From assembly GCA_028284905.1 (NCBI GenBank), contig JANQQU010000067.1, positions 1 to 55,196 of the forward strand: DNA of 55,196 nt, in the 5' to 3' direction. Made by a program: the position numbers and the translations under genes. The notes under the pieces are model-generated. The model did no database searches. It saw nothing but the letters and a program-made list of their open reading frames with translations, and had not been told where the DNA came from. This DNA comes from Calditrichia bacterium. GTDB taxonomy: Bacteria > Calditrichota > Calditrichia > RBG-13-44-9 > J075. Of this stretch, positions 14,316-22,675 are shown piece by piece (the stretch's first letter is position 1; every line of letters begins with the position of its first letter).

Positions 14316-16046
14316 TTAAATATTATTAACCGTTTTATACGTCTCAATCGTATTCGGCCCTTTTTGTTCCGCCAGGTTCAGGGCGCCCTGAACTTTCTCT
14401 ATTAATTCTGCCGCGGATGAGGCCGTTGCCGGATACTGGATAAAACCACAATTCATATTAACTTGTTCCACCAGTCCATCTACCCAGGGTTTTTTAGCAG
14501 CAACCTTCTCGTAGATCTCTTCAAAATTAGCTGTTGCATCCTCAACAGCCGCTTCCGGCCATATCAGTGCAAAAAGATTATTTTCCAGCCTAAAAATATA
14601 GTTCGTACTATTCACCAAAGGCAAGGTAAAAGTAATAAATTCTTTCGCCAATTGTTGATCTACCGCGGCCCCATCGTCATAATTAGATGCATGAATCCGC
14701 AAAAGTTGCAAAGAAAAATCTTTCTGAAAGGCCTGAGAGCGTTCAACTTCCTTATTTAATTCATTTAAAAAAGCGGTTTCATTACCCAGACGGGTATGCG
14801 GATCAATGGGATTATCTTTTTGTAATCGCTCTATGGTCTGAATTTTCCCCAAAAACGCAGCGATCTGGAAAGCAAATGTCTCCATTATCTTCTTATGCTG
14901 ATTATCAAATTTCCCCGGGCGAACCGACTCAACGGAAATGATTGCCATAGCTTCGTCGTTAATCGAAACAGGTACTGCGAGTAAAGATTGAATATCATTT
15001 ACTTGTGGCTCATCGTGCTGAAATCGCGGTATATAATTTTCCTTCTTGGAAAAATCTTCAACCATCAACGACTGATTTTTTCGCAACACCCAACCGATGA
15101 CGCCTTCATTGTCCGGAAATTCATATCCCGGAGACAAAGCGTTCATCGAACCATGGACATGGGAGATGCATCCGCGGGTTTCCCCTTTTCGAGATATAAT
15201 CATCAGGCGATCAGACTCAAAAACATCGGAAAGCTTTTCACAGACATAATTCCAGAGGGCTTCCGTATCGTTAATAGTCATCAGGTCCTTGCTAAAATCA
15301 AACAGCAGGCGAATAATTCTATTTTCCGATTCGAATTCAAACAGTTTATTACTCGCTGCCAGTTGAATGCCGATCAGGTCACCAAAATTTTGCAGTATCT
15401 GCAAATCATCCGGACTGAAAGATTCTGGCACATCGGAATCCGCACAAAGGATACCGGCGACATAATCATTAAAAAACAGCGGCACTCCCAGGAAAGATTT
15501 CGCCGGGCCGATCCCCCGATAATAAGGGAGTAAATCGTCGCTGGCCGGCAATGTATTCTCCAATAATGCCTTACGGTCTTTTAAGATGATGGACATGAGG
15601 CCACGGTTCAGATCAAAATCCGGGCTATCACTGAATGCTTCCGGGTTTTCGGAATATTTGTAACGGATATAAAAGGTTTTTTTGAAGTAATTAACAATCA
15701 ACAAAACCACTGTTTTGCTGACGATAGTCTCTTGAATCAGCGGAACGATTGTTTCCAGGAACAGATTAAAATGCGTTTCCGCATCTTCTTCCGCTTTTAT
15801 ATTTGCACTGGTTGTTTCACTCGTCTCGGAGGCTGCAAGTGCATTGGTTGATTTTTTGATGGGTGATGCGGAAGGACGAAAACTATCAGCAGAATCACGG
15901 AGATAGAAATAGGCAGTTCCGCTGATCGCCACACCGACGATCAGCTTTATAAAAATAAACAGGGTTGTGTTCGGCAGGAAACTGACCAGAAGCACTGAAA
16001 AAAATACGGTTGCCGATATAGTTAGTATCGAAACGGGTTTGTTCAA
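14316..16046 (-). CDS. Membrane protein with tandem GAF domains and degenerate GGDEF domain
   Basis: The 576-residue product starts at a TTG with GAGAGA upstream. Two short hydrophobic segments (about 7-25 and 28-47) anchor it in the inner membrane. Two GAF domains follow, about 90-220 (FLGVPLFFNDYVAGILCADS) and 255-400 (LLAVPVSINDEAMAIISVES). The C-terminal 160 residues follow the GGDEF-domain layout (NPIDPHTRLGNETAFLNELN, then FRLENNLFALIWPE). The signature GGDEF is replaced by ENNLF (488-492), so cyclic di-GMP synthesis is not expected. It is probably a sensor whose output domain acts by binding. It is co-transcribed with the small Cys protein at 14106. Confidence 0.8.
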   Translation of the reverse strand: MNKPVSILTISATVFFSVLLVSFLPNTTLFIFIKLIVGVAISGTAYFYLRDSADSFRPSASPIKKSTNALAASETSETTSANIKAEEDAETHFNLFLETIVPLIQETIVSKTVVLLIVNYFKKTFYIRYKYSENPEAFSDSPDFDLNRGLMSIILKDRKALLENTLPASDDLLPYYRGIGPAKSFLGVPLFFNDYVAGILCADSDVPESFSPDDLQILQNFGDLIGIQLAASNKLFEFESENRIIRLLFDFSKDLMTINDTEALWNYVCEKLSDVFESDRLMIISRKGETRGCISHVHGSMNALSPGYEFPDNEGVIGWVLRKNQSLMVEDFSKKENYIPRFQHDEPQVNDIQSLLAVPVSINDEAMAIISVESVRPGKFDNQHKKIMETFAFQIAAFLGKIQTIERLQKDNPIDPHTRLGNETAFLNELNKEVERSQAFQKDFSLQLLRIHASNYDDGAAVDQQLAKEFITFTLPLVNSTNYIFRLENNLFALIWPEAAVEDATANFEEIYEKVAAKKPWVDGLVEQVNMNCGFIQYPATASSAAELIEKVQGALNLAEQKGPNTIETYKTVNNI

Positions 16047-16158
16047 AATAATCTCTCATCGACGCTATTAAATCAACGGATCAACTAGTATCGCGAAGTA
16101 GTATCAACAACCGTAAATATACAAAATTAAAACTGGATTTGTATAATTAATTTGCGAA

Positions 16159-16704
16159 TTACCGTTGTCCGTCGTTAACGATATCGAGATTTTTTTTCAG
16201 CTCTTCTTTAATTCTTTCATTGGTCGAGTCCTGCTCTGCTGCCGTCGCTTCATTCTGCGGCATGGCATAGAGTTGATTTGGCGTTTCAGTGACTGCATCT
16301 TCCTGAATTGCCGGTGCAGAGAGGATCGGTTTATCAGTATCGGAAATATTAACGCTATCCGGATTAAGATCAATCAGCGTAAAGAATGAGACCAACGCCA
16401 GGACAGCTGCAAATCCGACAGCAGGCATCTTCCAACCACTAAAAAAATCCGGGAATAAACTGCCGGATGATCCGGTTGAATTTGCCTGGCTGATGCGTTG
16501 GTGTAATTTATGATCAAAATCCGCAGATACTGTCAGGGCGGAAAGATTCGTCATGCTTTGTCTAATTGTTTGCATTCTCCCGACAGTTTCCCGGCATCCC
16601 GGGCACCCGTCAAGATGTGCTTCCAGATCTTTTTGAGCCGACAAAGCAAGCTCCCCATCAATATAGCTAGAAAATAGCTCCTCGTAATTGTTACAATGGC
16701 GCAT
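16159..16704 (-). CDS. Zinc-finger anti-sigma factor (ZAS/zf-HC2)
   Basis: I prefer the ATG at 16704, with GAGGG at good spacing. An ATG two codons earlier sits too close to that site. The 181-residue product has an N-terminal zinc-binding anti-sigma domain with the HxxxCxxC motif HLDGCPGC and the preceding ELFSSYIDGELAL. One membrane helix follows (about 100-120, MPAVGFAAVLALVSFFTLI), and then a periplasmic tail rich in acidic residues and Gln. It should hold the ECF sigma factor encoded just upstream (23 bases) at the membrane until redox or envelope stress releases it. The stress signal is unknown. Confidence 0.9.
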   Translation of the reverse strand: MRHCNNYEELFSSYIDGELALSAQKDLEAHLDGCPGCRETVGRMQTIRQSMTNLSALTVSADFDHKLHQRISQANSTGSSGSLFPDFFSGWKMPAVGFAAVLALVSFFTLIDLNPDSVNISDTDKPILSAPAIQEDAVTETPNQLYAMPQNEATAAEQDSTNERIKEELKKNLDIVNDGQR

Positions 16705-16727
16705 AGGCATCCCTCATCGTGTTTCAA

Positions 16728-17339
16728 TTATCCCTTTGAATGATTATCGTTCTCAAACAAGAACTTCAGGTCCTCCTGAAGTTTCAGACGCCCCCGGTTT
16801 ACACGGGATTTTACCGTTCCCAATGGTATGTTCAGGATCTGACTTATCTCCTCATAAGCGAACCCCTGAACGTCCCGTAATAAAATTACTTCTTTAAACT
16901 TTGGCGGCAATTTATCGATTGCCTGTTGAATAATGCTATCTTTGATACTCCCGTCCACCGCTTGATCCGGTGTCCGTTCTCCATCCGGAATATCAAAATC
17001 CCTTTCATCATTCACAAAATTACTAACACTGAAAATTTTACGCCGCTTCCGTCTTCTTAGTTCTGTCTTTGCCAAATTTCCGGCAATTGTATATACCCAG
17101 GTTGAAAATTTTGCGATCTCTTTGTAATAGTGTTTATTTTTAAACACCCTTAAAAAAGTTTCCTGAACAATATCTTCTGCATCGACGCGGTTATTCACAA
17201 AACGATACACATAATTCAATAACTGATCTTTATATCTGCGTACCAATACGTCAAAAGCCTGAACATCACCTTGCTGAAATTGGGCAATAAGCGTCTCATC
17301 AGTGACCTTATCAGCTCTCAAAGTTTCTTTTTTCATCAT
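16728..17339 (-). CDS. ECF (RpoE-like) RNA polymerase sigma factor
   Basis: The gene encodes 203 residues. Region 2 is clear (LLNYVYRFVNNRVDAEDIVQ then ETFLRVFKNK), as are the DNA-melting aromatic residues (FSTWVYTIAGNLAKTELRRR) and region 4 (LPPKFKEVILLRDVQGFAYE then EISQILNIPLGTVKSRVNRG). There is no region 3, as is normal for the ECF class. The start is ATG-ATG at 17339/17336, with no strong ribosome site. The anti-sigma gene follows directly, so this is a standard sigma/anti-sigma pair. The whole set lies in an envelope-biogenesis neighbourhood, which suits a cell-envelope stress role, but the regulon is not visible here. Confidence 0.93.
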   Translation of the reverse strand: MMKKETLRADKVTDETLIAQFQQGDVQAFDVLVRRYKDQLLNYVYRFVNNRVDAEDIVQETFLRVFKNKHYYKEIAKFSTWVYTIAGNLAKTELRRRKRRKIFSVSNFVNDERDFDIPDGERTPDQAVDGSIKDSIIQQAIDKLPPKFKEVILLRDVQGFAYEEISQILNIPLGTVKSRVNRGRLKLQEDLKFLFENDNHSKG

Positions 17340-17389
17340 CAGAAACGTAAATTTTTACCGTCGGAATTTACTAAAGTTCCGCAATTTGA

Positions 17390-18406
17390 TCATTTTAATT
17401 CAATTAATTTCATCAGCAGTAAGTCCATAATAATTTCGGGTTTAGCATTCCCTGACTTTAACGCCTTGTCACTTTCGTGAATTAATTGAATTGCTTTATT
17501 TAAGTGTTTCAACTGCCAATTGGACAATTCGCGGATATATTCCTTGAATTGCCGGGGGTAAATTTTCAATTTCTCCTGGATTTTTCGTTCTTCCCGAATA
17601 CCGCTTTGATAAAAACCGCGGATTTTCCAAAGCATCATAATATGACGCAATAACAGAAATTGAATAGTACCGGGGCTCTCGCCTTTCTCCAGTAAATTTT
17701 TTAAAATAAACAACGAGCGGTCCATTTGCTTACGGGCGATTGCCTGCGTTAGCTCAAATACGTTTTGGTTGACATAAACCCCAACGACTTTTTCAATCTC
17801 GCCAGGACCGATTTCTTTTTTATCCTTAAAGAAGTTAGCCACCTGGGCAATCTCGGTACGCAGATCGTTTATCTTCTCTCCAACCAGATACAAAATAGTA
17901 TTGATAGCATCCCGGGAAACTGATTTATCGTACTTTTCGAATTCACTGCGAACAAATTCATTTAGTTCATTTTCCCGCAGCGGCAACAAATTAACAGTCA
18001 CCGACTGCTGCGCGATGTTCTTGTATTTCGCCTGGGAGATATTATCCACCCCGGCAACGATTACCAGGCAATTATTATGATCCGGCTTTTTTAAATACTT
18101 GATCAACTTTTCCGGATTGGGATTGCGCATGTTCTGATAGTCTTTCAGCACCACCATCTTTTTATCAGAGAATAAACCGCCGCCGGCCAGCAAAGCCAAA
18201 ATATCATCCAGTGAAGCATCCTGGGCATAGCGAATATAGTAATTCATTTCCTTATCGATTTTGCCCAAAAACTTTTTACTAATAGCAGTAATCAATGCAT
18301 CGATCAGATAAACTTCTTCCCCATAGAGGAAATAAGCCGGCGCCAACTCACCATTGCGGATCGCTGCCGCTGCCTGTCGATAGTATAATTTAGTTTGAGC
18401 TGCCAT
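17390..18406 (-). CDS. holA: DNA polymerase III delta subunit
   Basis: The delta subunit opens the sliding clamp as part of the clamp loader during replication. The 338-residue length fits the family. The N-terminal segment PAYFLYGEEVYLIDALI is the HolA signature, followed by an AAA+-like domain lacking ATP-binding motifs (KKMVVLKDYQNMRNPNPEKL, CLVIVAGVDN) and the C-terminal helical collar domain (ELSNWQLKHLNKAIQLIHES then DKALKSG). The gene sits between the MetS-like gene (21 bases upstream) and the ECF sigma gene (50 bases downstream) on the same strand. Confidence 0.93.
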   Translation of the reverse strand: MAAQTKLYYRQAAAAIRNGELAPAYFLYGEEVYLIDALITAISKKFLGKIDKEMNYYIRYAQDASLDDILALLAGGGLFSDKKMVVLKDYQNMRNPNPEKLIKYLKKPDHNNCLVIVAGVDNISQAKYKNIAQQSVTVNLLPLRENELNEFVRSEFEKYDKSVSRDAINTILYLVGEKINDLRTEIAQVANFFKDKKEIGPGEIEKVVGVYVNQNVFELTQAIARKQMDRSLFILKNLLEKGESPGTIQFLLLRHIMMLWKIRGFYQSGIREERKIQEKLKIYPRQFKEYIRELSNWQLKHLNKAIQLIHESDKALKSGNAKPEIIMDLLLMKLIELK

Positions 18407-18427
18407 TAAGAATCTCTGTCCTGACTG

Positions 18428-18532
18428 TTATTTTTGCTTTTCACTAGAGAGGGCCTTGTTCAGAAAGAAAGCAAATCCGCCCCAGATAACGCCCAGAATT
18501 ACGATCATAAAAATCATTGCAGAAAGGTCCAT
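18428..18532 (-). CDS. MetS-like small subunit of the NSS transporter (34 residues)
   Basis: The product reads MDLSAMIFMIVILGVIWGGF and ends AFFLNKALSSEKQK. It is one membrane helix with the WGG motif and a short basic tail. This is the typical form of MetS-family small subunits, which accompany sodium-dependent methionine/alanine importers such as MetP in Corynebacterium. The ATG lies three bases after the stop of the transporter gene, with GGAG inside the end of that gene, so translation is coupled. The family name is from memory, but size, motif and position agree well. Confidence 0.85.
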   Translation of the reverse strand: MDLSAMIFMIVILGVIWGGFAFFLNKALSSEKQK

Positions 18533-18535
18533 AAT

Positions 18536-19987
18536 TTACTCCGCTTTCCTGTCCAGCCATTTAACGATCTGCTTATTCGCGACAACTAATATCGCAATCA
18601 AAAGGCCCCATTGCCATAAAGCAGTGCCCAGGCTAAAGGGACTAAAAAGGCTCCACCAATGTTCGGCGTCCCAATAGCGTTGGAACCACCAGACTAATAA
18701 AACCAACGCTTCCAGCGGAATCAAGTATTTCATTATCCCATTGAACCATTTTCCGATAGCCATATCGTTGGTTTTTGCGCTGAGATATTTTTCCCGGAAT
18801 TTGTTCACGCCTGTTTTGATCGCTGCGAAGGCGAAAAAGGATCCACTAACGATTAACCCTAATCCCCATACCCAATCCTGATTTTTAAAGAAAGTCATAT
18901 TCCAGGCGGAAGGTAAGCCTAAGACCGCTGTTAATCCGGCAATTAATAACAGGGCTTTCTTCCGGGCAAATCCAAAGTCCATAAACATGCGGGTAGATAG
19001 TTCTAACATGGCAATCATCGAACTGAGCGCGGCAAAAAACAATCCGAGAAAGAACAGTGAAATTAAAATCTGCGCGCCCGGCAATTGATTAAACAATTGC
19101 GGAATGACGATAAATCCCAGCCCTTCGTTGCCGGCTTGCAGGGCAGTAATTGCATCTGCGCTTGTCGGCGTTAATGAAAAAATCGCTGGAATGATCGCTA
19201 TTGCAGCGATCAAAGAAGCACTGTTATTACCGAAACCGGTGATAAAGGCGTTCAGCGTTGTATCTTCTTTGGCCCGCATATAAACAGCGTATGTGAGCAC
19301 CAGTCCCCATCCGGCCCCGGTGGACCAGGCCGATTGTGAAAGCGCTTCCAGCCACATAATCGGATCCAGTAAGGAAGCATTCTCAAAGCCAAACAGGTAG
19401 TTTAGCCCTTCGGAGGCATTGGGCAGCGTTAGCGAGCGGATCATCCCGATAACCAACAATATCAACAACGATGGCAGCAATATCCGATTCGCTTTTTCGA
19501 TCCCATTTACGACACCGCGAAAAATGATTGTCGCGCTGGCTACCAAAGCGATCAAATGATAGATCGTCGGCTCGATTCCGGAGCTGGTAAATGTCTGCCA
19601 GTATTGATCATGATTAATATTTCCGGTCAAATCCCCGCTGATAGCAGCGATAAAATATTTTAATGCCCATCCGGTAACCACGCAGTAATAGAACATGATC
19701 GCCATGGTACAAATGCCAACAAACCCGCCCATCCAGGCATAGTTTTTCCCCAGGAAACTGCGAAAAGCACCGATGGTCCCTTTCCGGGTCTCTTTTCCCA
19801 TGGAAAACTCGACCATAATCAAGGGAATCGACCAAAGCACCAAAAAGATCGCCCAGGGAATCAGAAATGCACCACCATATTGACCGGCAAGTCGTGGAAA
19901 TCGCCATATATTTCCGGCGCCCACCGCCATTCCCAACGTAGCTAACAGCAATGCCCAACGACTTGTAAACTGTTCTATTTTCGCCAT
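18536..19987 (-). CDS. Sodium-dependent amino-acid transporter of the NSS (SNF) family
   Basis: The gene encodes a 483-residue inner-membrane protein with about 12 membrane helices. Helix 1 carries the NSS signature (GMAVGAGNIWRFPRLAGQYG), with the unwound Gly-Asn region that binds sodium and substrate. Later helices include GGAFLIPWAIFLVLWSIPLI and QSAWSTGAGWGLVLTYAVYM. LeuT-type members import amino acids with sodium. The adjacent MetS-like gene suggests methionine or small neutral amino acids. AGGTAAATT precedes the ATG. A terminator lies upstream (20231-20274), so it has its own promoter in the 19988-20230 gap. Confidence 0.93.
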   Translation of the reverse strand: MAKIEQFTSRWALLLATLGMAVGAGNIWRFPRLAGQYGGAFLIPWAIFLVLWSIPLIMVEFSMGKETRKGTIGAFRSFLGKNYAWMGGFVGICTMAIMFYYCVVTGWALKYFIAAISGDLTGNINHDQYWQTFTSSGIEPTIYHLIALVASATIIFRGVVNGIEKANRILLPSLLILLVIGMIRSLTLPNASEGLNYLFGFENASLLDPIMWLEALSQSAWSTGAGWGLVLTYAVYMRAKEDTTLNAFITGFGNNSASLIAAIAIIPAIFSLTPTSADAITALQAGNEGLGFIVIPQLFNQLPGAQILISLFFLGLFFAALSSMIAMLELSTRMFMDFGFARKKALLLIAGLTAVLGLPSAWNMTFFKNQDWVWGLGLIVSGSFFAFAAIKTGVNKFREKYLSAKTNDMAIGKWFNGIMKYLIPLEALVLLVWWFQRYWDAEHWWSLFSPFSLGTALWQWGLLIAILVVANKQIVKWLDRKAE

Positions 19988-20230
19988 AATTTACCTATTT
20001 GATTTATATGTTCTTTCTGGAATCATATAGGAACGACATCCTGCCGGATAAATTTTCTTCTCCGTCTTTACAAACCAACAGTCTCTGGCTTTCCTAAATA
20101 AAGACGTTCCGGAAGGGCAGTATGTTTACCTGTAGAACAGGGCATATTAAGGAATTGTCGCCAAAGCTGAAAGAATAAATTTAATTTGCGGGAATTAAAA
20201 TCGGTATAAACAGGCAGGGTTTAAAACATA
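19988..20230. other. Intergenic region before the NSS transporter
   Basis: The gap between uppP and the transporter is 322 bases. Apart from the terminator at 20231-20274, I see no gene in it. It should hold the transporter promoter, but I cannot point to a convincing -35/-10 pair. No riboswitch-like conserved structure is recognisable by eye. Confidence 0.4.
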
Positions 20231-20274
20231 AAAATGCCGGCGAAAAGCAATTAAAGCGCATCGCCGGCATTTTG
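20231..20274 (-). terminator. Terminator after uppP
   Basis: AAAATGCCGGCGA (20231-20243) pairs with TCGCCGGCATTTT (20261-20273) around a 17-base loop. On the minus strand the stem runs into a T-rich tract (TTTTTATGTTTT). It lies 36 bases past the uppP stop. Confidence 0.8.
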
Positions 20275-20309
20275 AAAATTTAAGCAGCCCGAAGGAATAT
20301 TGAGCAATG

Positions 20310-21137
20310 TTAAGAGGTAAAGAAAATATAGAGCATACCACCAATACTGACAATAGCGCAATAGAGACCAAACCATTCCAGCTTTTGCCGCTTGATAATA
20401 TTCAACATCCAAATAATGGCAAGGTATCCTGAAACGGCCGCGGTAATGGTGCCTAATACCAGGTTCATGATTTCGCTCGATGGGGGCGGTGCTTCCATTA
20501 ACTCTTTAAACTTAAGAATTGAAGCCCCGAGAATAATTGGCACGGAGAGCAGGAACGAAAACTTCGCTGCGATTTCCCGGCGAATGCCCAACCATAATGC
20601 TAATACAATCGTTGACCCGGAACGAGAAATACCGGGCATAATTGCAAAAGCTTGGGCAAAACCGATCATAATTGCATGGGCCAAGCTCATAAATTTTTTG
20701 TTTTCTTCAGTGTAACGGGCGCTAAACATTAAGAGGGCGGTCATTAATAATGCAAACAGGACGATTACCGGACTGGTAAAAAGCTGCTCGATATAATCTT
20801 CGAATAAAAGACCAATAACTGCTGCCGGTATTGTCCCGACGACGATAAAAAAGGACATTGCTTTATATTCATCTGCTTCGCTTTCAACTTTCATTCCGTT
20901 TGTTAAAAAACCCGGCACTTGCGGCAACCAGCGAAGCATTTCCCAAATATCTTTCCGAAAAGCAATCATCACGGCTATCAATGTGCCAAAATGTACGAAA
21001 ACATCGAATGCCAGCCCACTCTCCTGAAAATCCAATATCATGCTAAATAAGACCAGATGTCCGGAGCTACTGATAGGTAAAAATTCCGATAATCCCTGAA
21101 CAATTCCCAGAATAATCGCTTTGACAGTTTCACTCAC
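20310..21137 (-). CDS. uppP: Undecaprenyl-diphosphatase
   Basis: UppP (BacA) removes one phosphate from undecaprenyl diphosphate, recycling the lipid carrier for peptidoglycan and other glycans. Its loss raises bacitracin sensitivity. The 275-residue membrane protein has both signatures: GIVQGLSEFLPISSSGHLVL near the N-terminus, with the catalytic Glu and Ser-rich loop, and PGISRSGSTI around residue 165. About eight membrane helices are visible. The start is a GTG at 21137, with AAGGAG seven bases upstream. It lies downstream of rseP but is separated from it by a terminator. Confidence 0.96.
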   Translation of the reverse strand: MSETVKAIILGIVQGLSEFLPISSSGHLVLFSMILDFQESGLAFDVFVHFGTLIAVMIAFRKDIWEMLRWLPQVPGFLTNGMKVESEADEYKAMSFFIVVGTIPAAVIGLLFEDYIEQLFTSPVIVLFALLMTALLMFSARYTEENKKFMSLAHAIMIGFAQAFAIMPGISRSGSTIVLALWLGIRREIAAKFSFLLSVPIILGASILKFKELMEAPPPSSEIMNLVLGTITAAVSGYLAIIWMLNIIKRQKLEWFGLYCAIVSIGGMLYIFFTS

Positions 21138-21260
21138 TATAATTCTCCTTTACTACACGTATAAGTATTGTTCCGAATCCAAAAGATAGCGTTTTTCCAC
21201 CGGGAAAATGTTAGGTATATCAACTTCATTCGAACAACGAATTTCCGTTTTCATTAAAAA

Positions 21261-21298
21261 AGCCGGCAGCGGGCAAATAAAAATACCCGGCACCGGCT
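21261..21298 (-). terminator. Terminator after rseP
   Basis: AGCCGG (21261-21266) plus inner GCGGG pair with CCGG and CCGGCT (to 21298) with a small bulge. The minus strand then reads TTTTTTAATG. It ends the lpxD-lpxC/fabZ-lpxA-rseP transcript. Confidence 0.75.
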
Positions 21299-21329
21299 AC
21301 AAAAGGAAATGTGATCAACCTGAAGTGAA

Positions 21330-22664
21330 TCAGGGTGTCGTTAACAAACGCATAATATCGTTATAGAAAACAAAGACCATCAGCACCAGAAGCAATGCCA
21401 TCCCCACCTGCTGAATCATCATTTTCGTTTTCAGGGCGAGGGGGCGTTTCATTATTCCCTCGATGAGAATGATGACCAGATGCCCACCGTCCAAAGCGGG
21501 GATCGGCAGGATATTGACAATTGCCAGAACGATACTCAATAAAGCTATAAACTCAATAAACTGTACCAGGCTCCGTTGGGCAATTTGAGTTGCCGCCTGG
21601 GCGATTGCGATTGGACCAGCCAGGGATTCCCGGGCGTCTTCTTTTCCGGAGAGCAGGCGGCTAAAACCTAAGATGTTCAGCTTGCCAAGCAAAATTGCCC
21701 GGTCATATCCTTTTACCATGGATGATAAAAAGTCGATATCGCGGTAATCCTGCACGTATGAGATGCCAATCCGGCCGAGTTTCGTTTCGTTACCATCGGC
21801 ATCGGTCTGCACTAATGCGGTTGGCGTAATTGCCAGGGCAAGTGTGTCAGTACCTCTCAATACTTTAAAATCAAGCGGTTTATCGGCGCTGGCGCTGACA
21901 ATTTTGGTCATGTCAAACCAGCTATTGATCGCTGTATCATTAATGGCGACAATCCGGTCGTCATTCTGCAGGCCAGCCTCGATTGCCGGATAATTGGGAA
22001 CAACGTCCCCGACAGCTGCCGGGCGCCAGGGGTAAATCTGTAGCCGTTCCATATCTTTCAATTTCAGATTATCCCAACTCAATTCCTTTGTCAGGATTTG
22101 TTCATCACGTTTGAGCTGAAAAATAATTGTCGATCCAAGATTATTGATAAAAGCTTCGTTAACATCCTGCCAGACAGCTACTTCCTGACCGTTGATTTCG
22201 AGAATTTCATCATCGACCTGCACACCGATACTATCTGCCAATCCTCCTGCTTCTACATACCCGATTCTGGTAGTAGGATCGATCGGTTCGCCCTGGAACC
22301 AGAGCATCATTCCCAGCACGCCAATGGCGAAAAGGAAATTCATAACCACGCCAGCGGTAATAATAATAACTTTCTGATAGGTTGGTTTCGCGCGAAACTC
22401 GTATGGCTCCGGCTCTTTATCCATCTGAGTGGCATCCATGCTCTCGTCAATCATTCCACTCAGTTTAACATAACCGCCCAACGGAACTACCGAGATGCAA
22501 TAGTCTGTTTCACCGACTTTAACCCCAAATAAACGCGGGGGGAACCCGATCGAAAATCTCTCGACCCGCACTCCAAAAAGTTTGGCAGCTACAAAGTGGC
22601 CCAGCTCGTGCACAAAAACCAGCACGCCTAGCACCACTATCATTGTTAAAACATATTCAATCAT
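21330..22664 (-). CDS. rseP: Site-2 zinc metalloprotease RseP with two PDZ domains
   Basis: RseP cuts transmembrane segments, classically of anti-sigma factors, after a first cut in the periplasm. The 444-residue protein shows the zinc motif HELGHF (His19, Glu20, His23) in the first membrane helix and the third-ligand motif PALDGGHL near the C-terminus. Two PDZ domains lie between, with GYVEAGGLADSIGVQVDDEI then LEING at about 130-210 and NYPAIEAGLQNDDRI at about 210-290. It starts 11 bases after the lpxA stop, with AAGGAAAA upstream. The ECF sigma/anti-sigma pair at 16.2-17.3 kb is a plausible client system, but nothing in the sequence proves it. Confidence 0.95.
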   Translation of the reverse strand: MIEYVLTMIVVLGVLVFVHELGHFVAAKLFGVRVERFSIGFPPRLFGVKVGETDYCISVVPLGGYVKLSGMIDESMDATQMDKEPEPYEFRAKPTYQKVIIITAGVVMNFLFAIGVLGMMLWFQGEPIDPTTRIGYVEAGGLADSIGVQVDDEILEINGQEVAVWQDVNEAFINNLGSTIIFQLKRDEQILTKELSWDNLKLKDMERLQIYPWRPAAVGDVVPNYPAIEAGLQNDDRIVAINDTAINSWFDMTKIVSASADKPLDFKVLRGTDTLALAITPTALVQTDADGNETKLGRIGISYVQDYRDIDFLSSMVKGYDRAILLGKLNILGFSRLLSGKEDARESLAGPIAIAQAATQIAQRSLVQFIEFIALLSIVLAIVNILPIPALDGGHLVIILIEGIMKRPLALKTKMMIQQVGMALLLVLMVFVFYNDIMRLLTTP

Positions 22665-22675
22665 TTGTTTTCCTT

